A stretch of 29,546 nucleotides of DNA, taken from a virus. Of the stretch, positions 1-4,990 are shown piece after piece (the stretch's first letter is position 1; every line of letters begins with the position of its first letter). The notes beneath the pieces are model-generated. The model did no database searches and was not told the origin of the DNA. It saw only the letters and a program-made list of their open reading frames with translations. The DNA lies in IMG/VR virus record IMGVR_UViG_3300033148_007417, positions 1-29,546 of that record; one strand, written 5' to 3'. The position numbers were made by a program, and so were the translations under genes.

Positions 1-94
1 AATAAAAATGAGATTATGCTTAAGCAATCCCGTGGAATGTGTTTTAGATAAAGGAATTAAATATATTGTAGAAAGAATTGTAAATGAAAAATAA
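1..94 (+). CDS. 3' end of the 902-aa surface protein gene (duplicate of 29433-29526)
   Basis: This reading frame enters from the left edge and stops at TAA 92-94. It is the same DNA as the end of the gene at 26818-29526, seen twice because of the terminal repeat. It is not a separate gene or a pseudogene. Confidence 0.9.
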   Translation, partial: IKMRLCLSNPVECVLDKGIKYIVERIVNEK

Positions 95-114
95 TTTAAT
101 GAAAGCAAGTTTAT
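1..114. repeat. Left copy of 114-base terminal direct repeat
   Basis: Bases 1-114 are identical to 29433-29546. This is expected when a circular genome is cut at an arbitrary point, and the repeat lies inside a gene and its 3' flank, which fits an assembly cut better than a functional virus end. A true direct terminal repeat of a linear genome is the alternative. Unique length is 29,432 bases if circular. Confidence 0.95.
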
Positions 115-143
115 GCAAATTAGGAGAAGTTCAATGGTGTTAA
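99..143 (+). CDS. 14-codon ORF, possible detached C-terminal tail of the surface protein
   Basis: The mini-ORF reads MKASLCKLGEVQWC and starts four bases after the stop of the 902-aa protein, in the +1 frame. A short tail with two Cys, the last residue being Cys, resembles tails I associate with fibre-like proteins of DPANN-type elements. A one-base change in the A-run at 87-91 would fuse it to the large protein. It may instead be chance; no ribosome site precedes it. Confidence 0.25.
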   Translation: MKASLCKLGEVQWC

Positions 144-183
144 ATTTAAAATCAATATTAATAATTAATAAAGTTTAAAAAAA

Positions 184-219
184 GTTGTTGTGTAGATAAG
201 AGGTTGTTGTATAGATAAG
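184..219 (+). repeat. Two direct repeats of 17 bases (GTTGTTGTRTAGATAAG)
   Basis: Copies lie at 184-200 and 203-219 and differ at one base, with a 19-base period. They run straight into the hairpin at 219-260. Iteron-like repeats beside a hairpin suggest an origin, a partition site or a recombination site, but no protein is tied to them by the sequence alone. Confidence 0.7.
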
Positions 220-260
220 GTGTGCCACTTCCTCTCCAAATGAGGCACGAGAGGCACACC
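219..260. repeat. Bulged inverted repeat GGTGTG...CACACC
   Basis: GGTGTG (219-224) pairs with CACACC (255-260), and CCTCTC (231-236) with GAGAGG (249-254), giving a 12-bp stem with a CCACTT bulge on one side. An alternative pairing uses GGTGTGCC with GGCACACC. It is GC-rich against an AT-rich background and lies in the longest spacer (95-348). It could be an origin hairpin, a recombination site for the recombinase at 8725, or a folded RNA end. It is too short for a tRNA. Confidence 0.6.
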
Positions 261-279
261 AATCAAATTCTTTTCACCT

Positions 280-308
280 CCCCCTAAGAAATTAGGGGGT
301 TATTTCTT
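280..308 (+). terminator. Hairpin terminator after the late surface-gene unit
   Basis: CCCCCTAA (280-287) pairs perfectly with TTAGGGGG (292-299) across a GAAA tetraloop and is followed by a T-rich run. It lies downstream of the surface gene ending at 94 and just before the next promoter, so it probably ends the late transcript. Confidence 0.8.
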
Positions 309-319
309 AAAACAATACA

Positions 320-327
320 TTTATAAA
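320..327 (+). promoter_or_regulatory. TATA box TTTATAAA for the 349 gene
   Basis: The box ends 21 bases before ATG 349, so transcription would begin at or very close to the start codon (leaderless). The same box occurs before 1361, 7230, 12810 and, on the minus strand, 16057. Confidence 0.75.
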
Positions 328-348
328 CCCTGTTTACATAAGTTTACT

Positions 349-483
349 ATGGTTGACACAAAACAAATAAGGGTTGGAAAGGAAGAATATCAAAAATTAA
401 AAGAACATAAAGTTCATCCAAACCAATCATTTAGTGAAGTGATTAAAAATCTAATAAATAAAAAGGAGGAAAAGAAAAAATGA
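349..483 (+). CDS. Small ribbon-helix-helix-like DNA-binding protein
   Basis: This 44-aa protein has a short N-terminal strand (KQIRVGKEEY) followed by two predicted helices around SFSEVIKNLINK. This is the usual pattern of archaeal ribbon-helix-helix regulators and VapB-like antitoxins, which bind DNA as dimers. No toxin gene follows; the next ORF has only 33 codons. ATG 349 is chosen because it sits one promoter length after the TATA box. The stop overlaps the next start (ATGA). It may be an autoregulator or one of the factors acting on the late palindromes. The fold is assigned by pattern only. Confidence 0.7.
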   Translation: MVDTKQIRVGKEEYQKLKEHKVHPNQSFSEVIKNLINKKEEKKK

Positions 484-581
484 GTGTTCAAATATACAAC
501 ATATTGTATAAGCTAAAACAAATTTATACAAGATATGTAAAGAGAGAATATTTAGATTTAACAGGAACTAAGATTGCTTAG
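480..581 (+). CDS. 33-aa basic hypothetical protein
   Basis: The ORF starts at an ATGA overlap with the upstream regulator and has GGAGG at 465-469, ten bases before the ATG. The product is Tyr- and Lys-rich (MSVQIYNILYKLKQ at the start), and its stop lies inside the terminator hairpin. The good ribosome site and coupling make translation plausible. I recognise no family. Confidence 0.5.
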   Translation: MSVQIYNILYKLKQIYTRYVKREYLDLTGTKIA

Positions 582-593
582 TTCCTTTTTTTT
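564..593 (+). terminator. Hairpin terminator with T8 tail
   Basis: GGAACTAAG (564-572) and CTTAGTTCC (577-585) form a perfect 9-bp stem with an ATTG loop, followed by eight T (586-593). It closes the 349-581 two-gene unit. Confidence 0.85.
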
Positions 594-598
594 AAAAA

Positions 599-874
599 AT
601 GAATCCATTACAAACAAATAGATATACAGAAAAAAAGAGGAACAAAATAATTATAATTATTGTTTCAATACTTTTATTAATCTGTATTGTTTATATTTTA
701 ATCTTTGATATTAAACCAAAAATAGAATCAAGATATTATGGAAGAGGATATTTTGATGGACAATTAAATATTATCCAAACAATAAATAGTGCAGGAGAAA
801 TTCCTGTTGTTAGTGGTGAGGGAAATAATACAATAGTTGATTGGATAACTATTCAGGAGATATGTAGAAGATGA
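599..874 (+). CDS. Single-pass membrane protein, 91 aa
   Basis: A Lys/Arg-rich N-terminus (residues 1-16) precedes a strong hydrophobic helix (about 17-37) and an approximately 54-residue domain with Tyr/Gly clusters (SRYYGRGYFDG) and one NNT sequon. The charge pattern suggests the C-terminal domain is outside. The ATG follows directly on the terminator T-run with no visible TATA box or ribosome site, so expression may come from read-through. The stop overlaps the next start. I recognise no family. Confidence 0.6.
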   Translation: MNPLQTNRYTEKKRNKIIIIIVSILLLICIVYILIFDIKPKIESRYYGRGYFDGQLNIIQTINSAGEIPVVSGEGNNTIVDWITIQEICRR

Positions 875-1071
875 TCCCTCAACCTTATGAAAAAAACTTT
901 TGTAACTCTGCAGGGATAATAGACTGTATTTATTATGGAAAAGATGGTTGCCCTAAAACTTGCAGTTATGCTTTAAATATGAAAAGAGAAGAAGAACCAG
1001 TTAGAATAAAATCAGGCATTGAAAGATTTTTAAATAAATTTGGAGTGAATTATAAAACTAACATTCAATAA
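871..1071 (+). CDS. Small Cys-rich protein, 66 aa
   Basis: It overlaps the preceding gene by ATGA. Four cysteines (C11, C19, C27, C31) in the N-terminal half suggest one metal site, followed by a basic tail. Its stop codon lies in the left arm of an inverted repeat (1064-1089). The function is unknown; it belongs to the set of mini Cys-rich proteins in this genome. Confidence 0.6.
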   Translation: MIPQPYEKNFCNSAGIIDCIYYGKDGCPKTCSYALNMKREEEPVRIKSGIERFLNKFGVNYKTNIQ

Positions 1072-1089
1072 ATTACTTTATTTATTGAA
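1064..1089. repeat. AT-rich inverted repeat at the end of the 871 gene
   Basis: TTCAATAAA (1064-1072) and TTTATTGAA (1081-1089) are perfect complements around an 8-base loop. It overlaps the stop codon of the upstream gene and stands just before the hairpin at 1091-1132. It may act as part of a transcription end. Confidence 0.55.
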
Positions 1090-1090
1090 G

Positions 1091-1132
1091 GGCAGGAGGG
1101 GCTTGGATCACCTCTTTATCCTCTCCTGTTTT
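1091..1132 (+). ncRNA. Hairpin whose loop copies the 16S rRNA 3' end
   Basis: CAGGAGGGG (1093-1101) pairs with CCTCTCCTG (1120-1128) with one G-U pair and is followed by TTTT, so it could serve as a terminator. The 18-base loop contains TTGGATCACCTC (1103-1114) followed by TTTA. Bacterial and archaeal 16S rRNAs end in [TC]TGGATCACCTCC, which carries the anti-Shine-Dalgarno. The 5' arm itself contains the Shine-Dalgarno GGAGG, and the loop CCTC could pair with it instead. It may be a stable RNA acting on ribosomes or mRNA starts, or a terminator with a chance match. Confidence 0.4.
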
Positions 1133-1140
1133 AAAATAAA

Positions 1141-1317
1141 ATGAGAGATGATAATAAAATGTTCAAAAGTGCATGGTGTAAATGTTGTAGAAAAATTGTT
1201 AAATTCAGACAACATGAAGATTATAAAGATAGATGGGTATGCACAACTCAAGGTTGTTATAATTGGGAAAGGAAAAAGGATTTAAAGGAAGAACCAAAAA
1301 ATAGAATGTGGGTGTAG
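1141..1317 (+). CDS. Zinc-ribbon-like protein, 58 aa
   Basis: Cysteines C13, C15, C16, C34 and C39 sit in a basic, Trp-containing chain (WCKCCRK ... CTTQGC), the pattern of a small zinc-binding domain. It begins just after the hairpin at 1091-1132. There is no clear ribosome site, and a downstream ATG (codon 7) is an alternative start. It is probably a nucleic-acid or protein adaptor; no family is recognised. Confidence 0.55.
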   Translation: MRDDNKMFKSAWCKCCRKIVKFRQHEDYKDRWVCTTQGCYNWERKKDLKEEPKNRMWV

Positions 1318-1322
1318 GAAGG

Positions 1323-1330
1323 TTTATAAA
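1323..1330 (+). promoter_or_regulatory. TATA box TTTATAAA for the helicase operon
   Basis: The box is 31 bases before ATG 1361. That leaves room for a start site near 1353-1356 and a short leader carrying GGGAG (1351-1355). It rules out the TTG at 1331 as a start, since that codon directly follows the box. Confidence 0.7.
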
Positions 1331-1360
1331 TTGAGATTGATTAAAATATTGGGAGATGAT

Positions 1361-1627
1361 ATGGAAATGGAAACGGAAACAATGAGGGAAAGGGTTGAAC
1401 GGCTAAGGATTAAAGCTGATATACTTCTTAAAAAAAACAAGAAGAGTTTTGTTAAAGATATTTATGGAAATTATTATTTTTGTTATATTGTTTTTAATGG
1501 TGAAGAGAAACTATATATTGAAAATTTTAAAGGACATAGATTTGAAGAAGGGAGAAAGAAAGAAGAGATTTATTGGGTTGATGTTATTGATGTTAATGAG
1601 TATGTAAATAAGGAGGGAGAAAAATAA
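1361..1627 (+). CDS. Hypothetical 88-aa protein, first gene of the helicase operon
   Basis: The start at ATG 1361 is set by the TATA box at 1323-1330. The N-terminus is a charged helix (residues 1-32, rich in Glu, Arg and Lys), followed by a compact aromatic beta-like section (YGNYYFCYIVF, then LYIENFKGH). The stop and the next start share a base (TAATG). I recognise no family. Position before a zinc/wHTH protein and the helicase suggests a role in replication control. Confidence 0.65.
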   Translation: MEMETETMRERVERLRIKADILLKKNKKSFVKDIYGNYYFCYIVFNGEEKLYIENFKGHRFEEGRKKEEIYWVDVIDVNEYVNKEGEK

Positions 1628-2046
1628 TGGTTAAGTGTCCAAGATGTAATAATATATTTTCTATTGGTTCGTTTATATGTCCAAGAAAAGTTTCAATAAC
1701 AAAGAAAGATAAAATTGCAAACCTCTCTAAACATCTTAAAAAAAATGATAATAGGGCGAATAGATATATTCAAATTTCTAAGCTTATTCAAAAAGAATTT
1801 TTAGATAAAGAAATAACAAGCAAAGCCATAATGCAAATGATGGGGTGGGCAGATCATTCTGATGGAGATGTTACATTAACTTTTCTAGATGCTTTAATCT
1901 GTAATGGAAGTTTAGAAAAAATAAGGCATAAAAAAAGGGAGGGGGGGCATATATATAAGAGAATTGAAAGAGAAACCTGTCCTTACTTTAAAAATGGAAA
2001 ATGTAATTGTCCTTTGAATCTATATAAACATTTAGAGGAGGAATAG
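1627..2046 (+). CDS. Zinc-ribbon plus winged-helix-like protein, 139 aa
   Basis: An N-terminal CPRC knuckle (C4, C7) is followed by a helical middle that reads like a winged helix (residues about 57-112, with EITSKAIMQMMGW and a basic Gly-Gly-His wing) and a C-terminal Cys cluster (CPYFKNGKCNC). Such layouts belong to DNA-binding initiator or regulatory proteins. It is translationally coupled to its neighbours and sits just upstream of the helicase, so a helper role in initiation is a fair guess. A run of seven G near 1941-1947 is a spot for sequencing or replication slippage. Confidence 0.6.
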   Translation: MVKCPRCNNIFSIGSFICPRKVSITKKDKIANLSKHLKKNDNRANRYIQISKLIQKEFLDKEITSKAIMQMMGWADHSDGDVTLTFLDALICNGSLEKIRHKKREGGHIYKRIERETCPYFKNGKCNCPLNLYKHLEEE

Positions 2047-2050
2047 GTTG

Positions 2051-3358
2051 ATGAAAAAATCAGTAATTAAAGAAATTTCAGATGAACTTAAAGCAGATTA
2101 TAGAAAGAAATATCCTAAAAAAATAGAGAAAAAACCAAAAGAAGAAGTTGGTGAAATAACAAAACCATCATATGAATATATGAAATACTTGGGAGATAAA
2201 AATTTATTTAATATGATATGTGAAAAAGAATTTGATAAGAAAATAGTTGGAGAAATTCCTTCAAGGAAAGTTATATTTTTATGTGCTTGTGGTAGATTAG
2301 TTATTAATTCTCAAGTTGCTTCTTATAATTTATTAGTAAATGATGAAGCTGGAACAGGAAAAGATTATGTTGCAAAGAATGTTTTGAAGATTATACCTAA
2401 AGAAGATTATATTCACAGAACAAGAATAAGTCCAGCAGTTTTCACATATTGGCACAACCCTAAATTTGAGCCAGAATGGAGTTGGGATGGAAAAGTATTT
2501 TATCCAGAAGATATATCAGAAACAGTATTAAATTCTGATGTGTTTAAGGTTATGTGTTCTGATGGTTCAAATGCTACAATGGTTATTAAACAAAGGGCAA
2601 TTGATATTGAAATTAAAGGCAAACCTGTTATGATCACAACAACTGCTTCTGCTGTTCCAAATCCAGAATTAATTAGACGATTTGTTATATTAAATTTAGA
2701 TAGCACAGAAAACCAAACTAAACTTATTATGGAAAGACATTCTAAATATAAAGCAGAAGGAATTGTTCCAGAATATAATCCTTTTATAAAAAAATCACTA
2801 GAATATTTAAAAAGATGGAAAGTAAAAGTTCCTTTTGCTTCATTTATACATAACTATTTTCCAACAAAGAATATTATAATGAGAACACATTATCCAAGGT
2901 TTCTAGACTTTATTTGTGCTTCAACGGCACTATATCAATATCAAAGAGAGAAAAAAGGAGAATTTCTTATAGCAACACCACAAGATTATGATATCGCACG
3001 GGAGTGTTTTTTAAAGTTATGTTCTAATAAATATATGGTTCCTTTAACAATAAATCAAAGAAGAATTATGGAGTGTTTTGAGAAAGATATTAGTTTATAT
3101 GGATCTGTTACACAATTGCATGCAGATTATATGAATTTTTTATCAATTCCTGCATTACAAACAAATTTAGGTTTATTAGCTAAATATGGGATGTTGGAAA
3201 CAAGAAAAGAAATTTTTGGTTGGAAAGAATTGGAGATTTATTCACTATCAAAAAACTATAATCCTAATGAAAAATTAGATATCCCAACCTTCAATCAAAT
3301 TGTAAAAATACAAGAAAAAATGATAAATAAATCAAAAGGAGGTGTTAAAGTTATTTAA
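2051..3358 (+). CDS. AAA+ ATPase, probable replicative helicase (MCM-like)
   Basis: The 435-aa product carries a Walker A motif at about 97-105 (NDEAGTGKD), a Walker B-like strand ending in ED at about 153-154 (VFYPED), a Thr-rich sensor strand (MITTTAS, about 195-200) and an Arg pair at 209-210 (ELIRRF) that could be an arginine finger. The C-terminal 100 residues look like a winged helix (INQRRIMECF ... LGLLAKYGML), as at the end of MCM helicases. ATG 2051 is preferred over TTG 2048 because GGAGG lies at 2037-2041. No primase or polymerase domain is present, so the host enzymes would do synthesis. Its 3' end runs into 18-base tandem repeats. AAA+ is secure; the MCM link is inference. Confidence 0.75.
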   Translation: MKKSVIKEISDELKADYRKKYPKKIEKKPKEEVGEITKPSYEYMKYLGDKNLFNMICEKEFDKKIVGEIPSRKVIFLCACGRLVINSQVASYNLLVNDEAGTGKDYVAKNVLKIIPKEDYIHRTRISPAVFTYWHNPKFEPEWSWDGKVFYPEDISETVLNSDVFKVMCSDGSNATMVIKQRAIDIEIKGKPVMITTTASAVPNPELIRRFVILNLDSTENQTKLIMERHSKYKAEGIVPEYNPFIKKSLEYLKRWKVKVPFASFIHNYFPTKNIIMRTHYPRFLDFICASTALYQYQREKKGEFLIATPQDYDIARECFLKLCSNKYMVPLTINQRRIMECFEKDISLYGSVTQLHADYMNFLSIPALQTNLGLLAKYGMLETRKEIFGWKELEIYSLSKNYNPNEKLDIPTFNQIVKIQEKMINKSKGGVKVI

Positions 3359-3397
3359 GTAGTTAAAGTTATTTAAGTAGTTAAAGTTATTTAAATT
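3344..3397 (+). repeat. Three tandem 18-base repeats (GTTAAAGTTATTTAAGTA), candidate origin iterons
   Basis: The units are 3344-3361, 3362-3379 and 3380-3397, the last one diverged at its end. The first unit overlaps the last codons and the stop of the helicase gene. An inverted copy lies about 80 bases downstream. AT-rich iterons directly beside a helicase gene are typical of replication origins. Confidence 0.75.
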
Positions 3398-3465
3398 ATT
3401 ATGTAAAATGAAACACATTTACACATAAAAAATCAAAAGTGTTAATATTTAAGGGTACTTTAATC

Positions 3466-3495
3466 ACTTAAACAACTTAAACAACTTTAACAACT
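3466..3495 (-). repeat. Inverted copies of the 18-base repeat
   Basis: TTAAACAACTTTAACAAC (3478-3495) matches the reverse complement of the upstream unit at 16 of 18 bases; a partial copy (ACTTAAACAAC) precedes it. Together with 3344-3397 it frames an AT-rich spacer that could melt or form a long hairpin. Confidence 0.65.
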
Positions 3496-3536
3496 ATTGA
3501 CAAAAAACACCTTCATTTCCTATGGAAAACTAAAAA

Positions 3537-3659
3537 ATGCCAATAAAATCAAAAATATGTAAAGGTTGTGGAGCTTCATTTGTTCCAGAGAAAAAGAACC
3601 AAGAATATTGTAATGAATGCTTAAAAAAGATTGAAAAGGAACAAGAAAATGAAAATTAA
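3537..3659 (+). CDS. Mini zinc-ribbon protein, 40 aa
   Basis: Two CxxC knuckles (C8/C11 and C25/C28) sit 13 residues apart, with a charged helical tail. This is a complete single zinc ribbon. It overlaps the SSB-like gene by 11 bases in another frame and supplies that gene's ribosome site. A role beside replication proteins is suggested by position only. Confidence 0.65.
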   Translation: MPIKSKICKGCGASFVPEKKNQEYCNECLKKIEKEQENEN

Positions 3660-4149
3660 ACAAATAACATATACAAAAAAGTTTAATTTAGGTAATTATG
3701 AAACCCAAGACATCCAATTAACAGCAGAACTAGATGAGAATGAGAATGTTGATGTAGCTTTCTTAAAACTAAAGAAAAAGATTATAGAGTTAGGAGAATC
3801 AAAATTAACTGATTGTAAGGAGGTAACAAGTGATATGGTATTTAAAGAAATAAATCCTGATATTTGGACTTATGAAAAAGATGGAGATTTCATTGAAGGA
3901 ATACTTGTTAAATCTGAATCTGATGTTGGAGCAAATAAGTCTAACATTTATACCCTGGAAACAGAGCCAAGTAATTTTATTGGTATTTGGGGTTCAACAA
4001 TCTTAGATCAAAGAATGTCTTTAGTTAAGATTGGTGATAAAGTTAGAATAACTTATAAAGGATTAGGAGAAAAGAAAGCAGGAAAAAACCCTGCAAAAAT
4101 CTTCAAAGTTGAAGTAGATCAACCTGAAGAACCTAAATCAACAGAATAG
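3649..4149 (+). CDS. SSB-like OB-fold protein, 166 aa
   Basis: The central and C-terminal part follows the pattern of phage single-strand DNA-binding or recombination OB-fold proteins: a turn around DFIEGILV, then IYTLETE, then IWGSTILDQRMSLVKIGDKVRITYKG, then KIFKVEV, where each piece predicts a beta strand. The last residues are acidic (DQPEEPKSTE), like SSB tails that hold partner proteins. ATG 3649 is chosen because AAGGA lies at 3636-3640; the frame also extends upstream to TTG 3631. It would coat ssDNA made by the adjacent helicase. The fold call is by pattern. Confidence 0.65.
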   Translation: MKIKQITYTKKFNLGNYETQDIQLTAELDENENVDVAFLKLKKKIIELGESKLTDCKEVTSDMVFKEINPDIWTYEKDGDFIEGILVKSESDVGANKSNIYTLETEPSNFIGIWGSTILDQRMSLVKIGDKVRITYKGLGEKKAGKNPAKIFKVEVDQPEEPKSTE

Positions 4150-4169
4150 CCAGGTAAACACACAAACAA

Positions 4170-4200
4170 CCCTCAGAACCAATATAAACGATTCTGAGGG
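4170..4200 (+). terminator. Hairpin after the SSB-like gene
   Basis: CCCTCAGAA (4170-4178) and TTCTGAGGG (4192-4200) form a perfect 9-bp stem with a 13-base loop, followed by a weak T-run (CATTTTATAC). It starts about 20 bases after the stop of the SSB-like gene and probably ends that transcript, or forms the first stem of the structured stretch that follows. Confidence 0.6.
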
Positions 4201-4208
4201 CATTTTAT

Positions 4209-4287
4209 ACTCATCAGCACTGATGAGTAGGGTAAGCTGATGGGAAAAGAGAATAACAAGCAACAATCATTTCATCCCTGCTCATCA
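4209..4287 (+). ncRNA. Structured leader or small RNA with two competing stems
   Basis: ACTCATCAG (4209-4217) pairs with CTGATGAGT (4220-4228). The same right arm can instead pair over a long loop: TGATGAGTAGGG (4221-4232) with CCCTGCTCATCA (4276-4287), 12 bp with one G-U. The two folds exclude each other, like a riboswitch or an attenuator. It lies in a 166-base spacer before the 4316 gene. It may equally be a protein-bound DNA palindrome. Confidence 0.45.
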
Positions 4288-4315
4288 ACCAAATAAAACA
4301 CAAAACATATAAAAA

Positions 4316-4564
4316 ATGTTAAAAAAATACAAAATAGTTGAAGTAGAATGGTTGGATGCTCAATCTGGATTCTCAAGTCCTTTAACTTTGGAAGAATTAG
4401 AAAGAGAAGAACCAGTTCATACTTTTTCAGTTGGTTATCTTTTAAAGGAAGATAAGGATAAAGTTATTTTAGGATTTATGATGTGGGGAGAAGAGGATTG
4501 GTTTAAACATTGGCAATTAATTCCAAGAGGAATGATTAAAAATATAAAGGAGGTGAAAAAATGA
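4316..4564 (+). CDS. Phage-type WLDA family protein, 82 aa (copy 1)
   Basis: The start KIVEVEWLDAQSG, the middle VGYLLKEDKDKVILGF and the end LIPRGMIKNIKEV follow a small family that I know from many phages and plasmids with no settled function. A paralogue is encoded at 4712-4990. The strand-rich pattern suggests a small beta-barrel. It follows the structured spacer at 4170-4287. The stop overlaps the next start (ATGA). Confidence 0.6.
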   Translation: MLKKYKIVEVEWLDAQSGFSSPLTLEELEREEPVHTFSVGYLLKEDKDKVILGFMMWGEEDWFKHWQLIPRGMIKNIKEVKK

Positions 4565-4710
4565 AATATAATTTACTAAATAAATTAACTGGACAATCAA
4601 TAGAAGGAATAGTAATCTCTGATGTTGCTAAAGAAGATTTTATGCAATTAATGAATTGGGAAGAAGATGATTGGAAAGCTAATACAAAGGAGATTGCACA
4701 AAAGAGTTAA
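4561..4710 (+). CDS. 49-aa hypothetical protein
   Basis: AAGGAGGTG lies just before the ATG, and the start overlaps the stop of the upstream gene. The product is mostly acidic and helical (DVAKEDFMQLMNWEEDDW). The strong ribosome site supports a real gene. It lies between the two WLDA paralogues. No family is recognised. Confidence 0.6.
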   Translation: MKYNLLNKLTGQSIEGIVISDVAKEDFMQLMNWEEDDWKANTKEIAQKS

Positions 4711-4711
4711 A

Positions 4712-4990
4712 ATGACAGAAAAAATAGTAAAAGTAACATGGCTTGATGCACAAAGATTAGAATTAGGATGTTATCAAAAAGAAGAACTACCAGATTTAGA
4801 ACCAATTGAAGGAGAGATAGTTGGATTTAAAGTTCACGAAGATAAAAAAAGAATAGTGATTGCTCAAGAGAGATGGGAATTAGGTGGATGTAAGTATGTT
4901 CATGTTATTCCAAAATGTTCAATAATTAAAATAGTTAATTTAAAAGAACAACATAAAAGAACAGAAAAAGGTCAAAATGGATATAAATAA
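4712..4990 (+). CDS. Phage-type WLDA family protein, 92 aa (copy 2)
   Basis: It shares with the 4316 protein the start KIVKVTWLDAQ, a middle block (VGFKVHEDKKRIVIAQE) and an end (VIPKCSIIKIVNL). They are diverged paralogues. The frame opens upstream at a non-standard ATT; ATG 4712, two bases after the upstream stop, is the better start. The 3' end overlaps the next gene by 14 bases. Function unknown. Confidence 0.6.
   Translation: MTEKIVKVTWLDAQRLELGCYQKEELPDLEPIEGEIVGFKVHEDKKRIVIAQERWELGGCKYVHVIPKCSIIKIVNLKEQHKRTEKGQNGYK

Noticed and set aside
219-260. tRNA or tRNA-like acceptor ending CACACCA
   Set aside because: The element is 42 bases long with no D, anticodon or T arm. A tRNA cannot be folded.
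349-581. Toxin-antitoxin pair
   Set aside because: The first gene looks like an antitoxin-type RHH protein, but the second is a 33-aa basic peptide with no toxin motif. An autoregulator is more economical.
3344-3397. CRISPR-like array
   Set aside because: The units are directly adjacent with no spacers and are only 18 bases long. No cas gene is present in the window.
4209-4287. Box C/D guide RNA or hammerhead ribozyme, because CTGATGA occurs
   Set aside because: CTGATGA is followed by a second CTGATGG, but no ordered D', C' and D boxes with 12-base guides exist, and no stem II plus GAAA plus cleavage-site arrangement of a hammerhead can be drawn.
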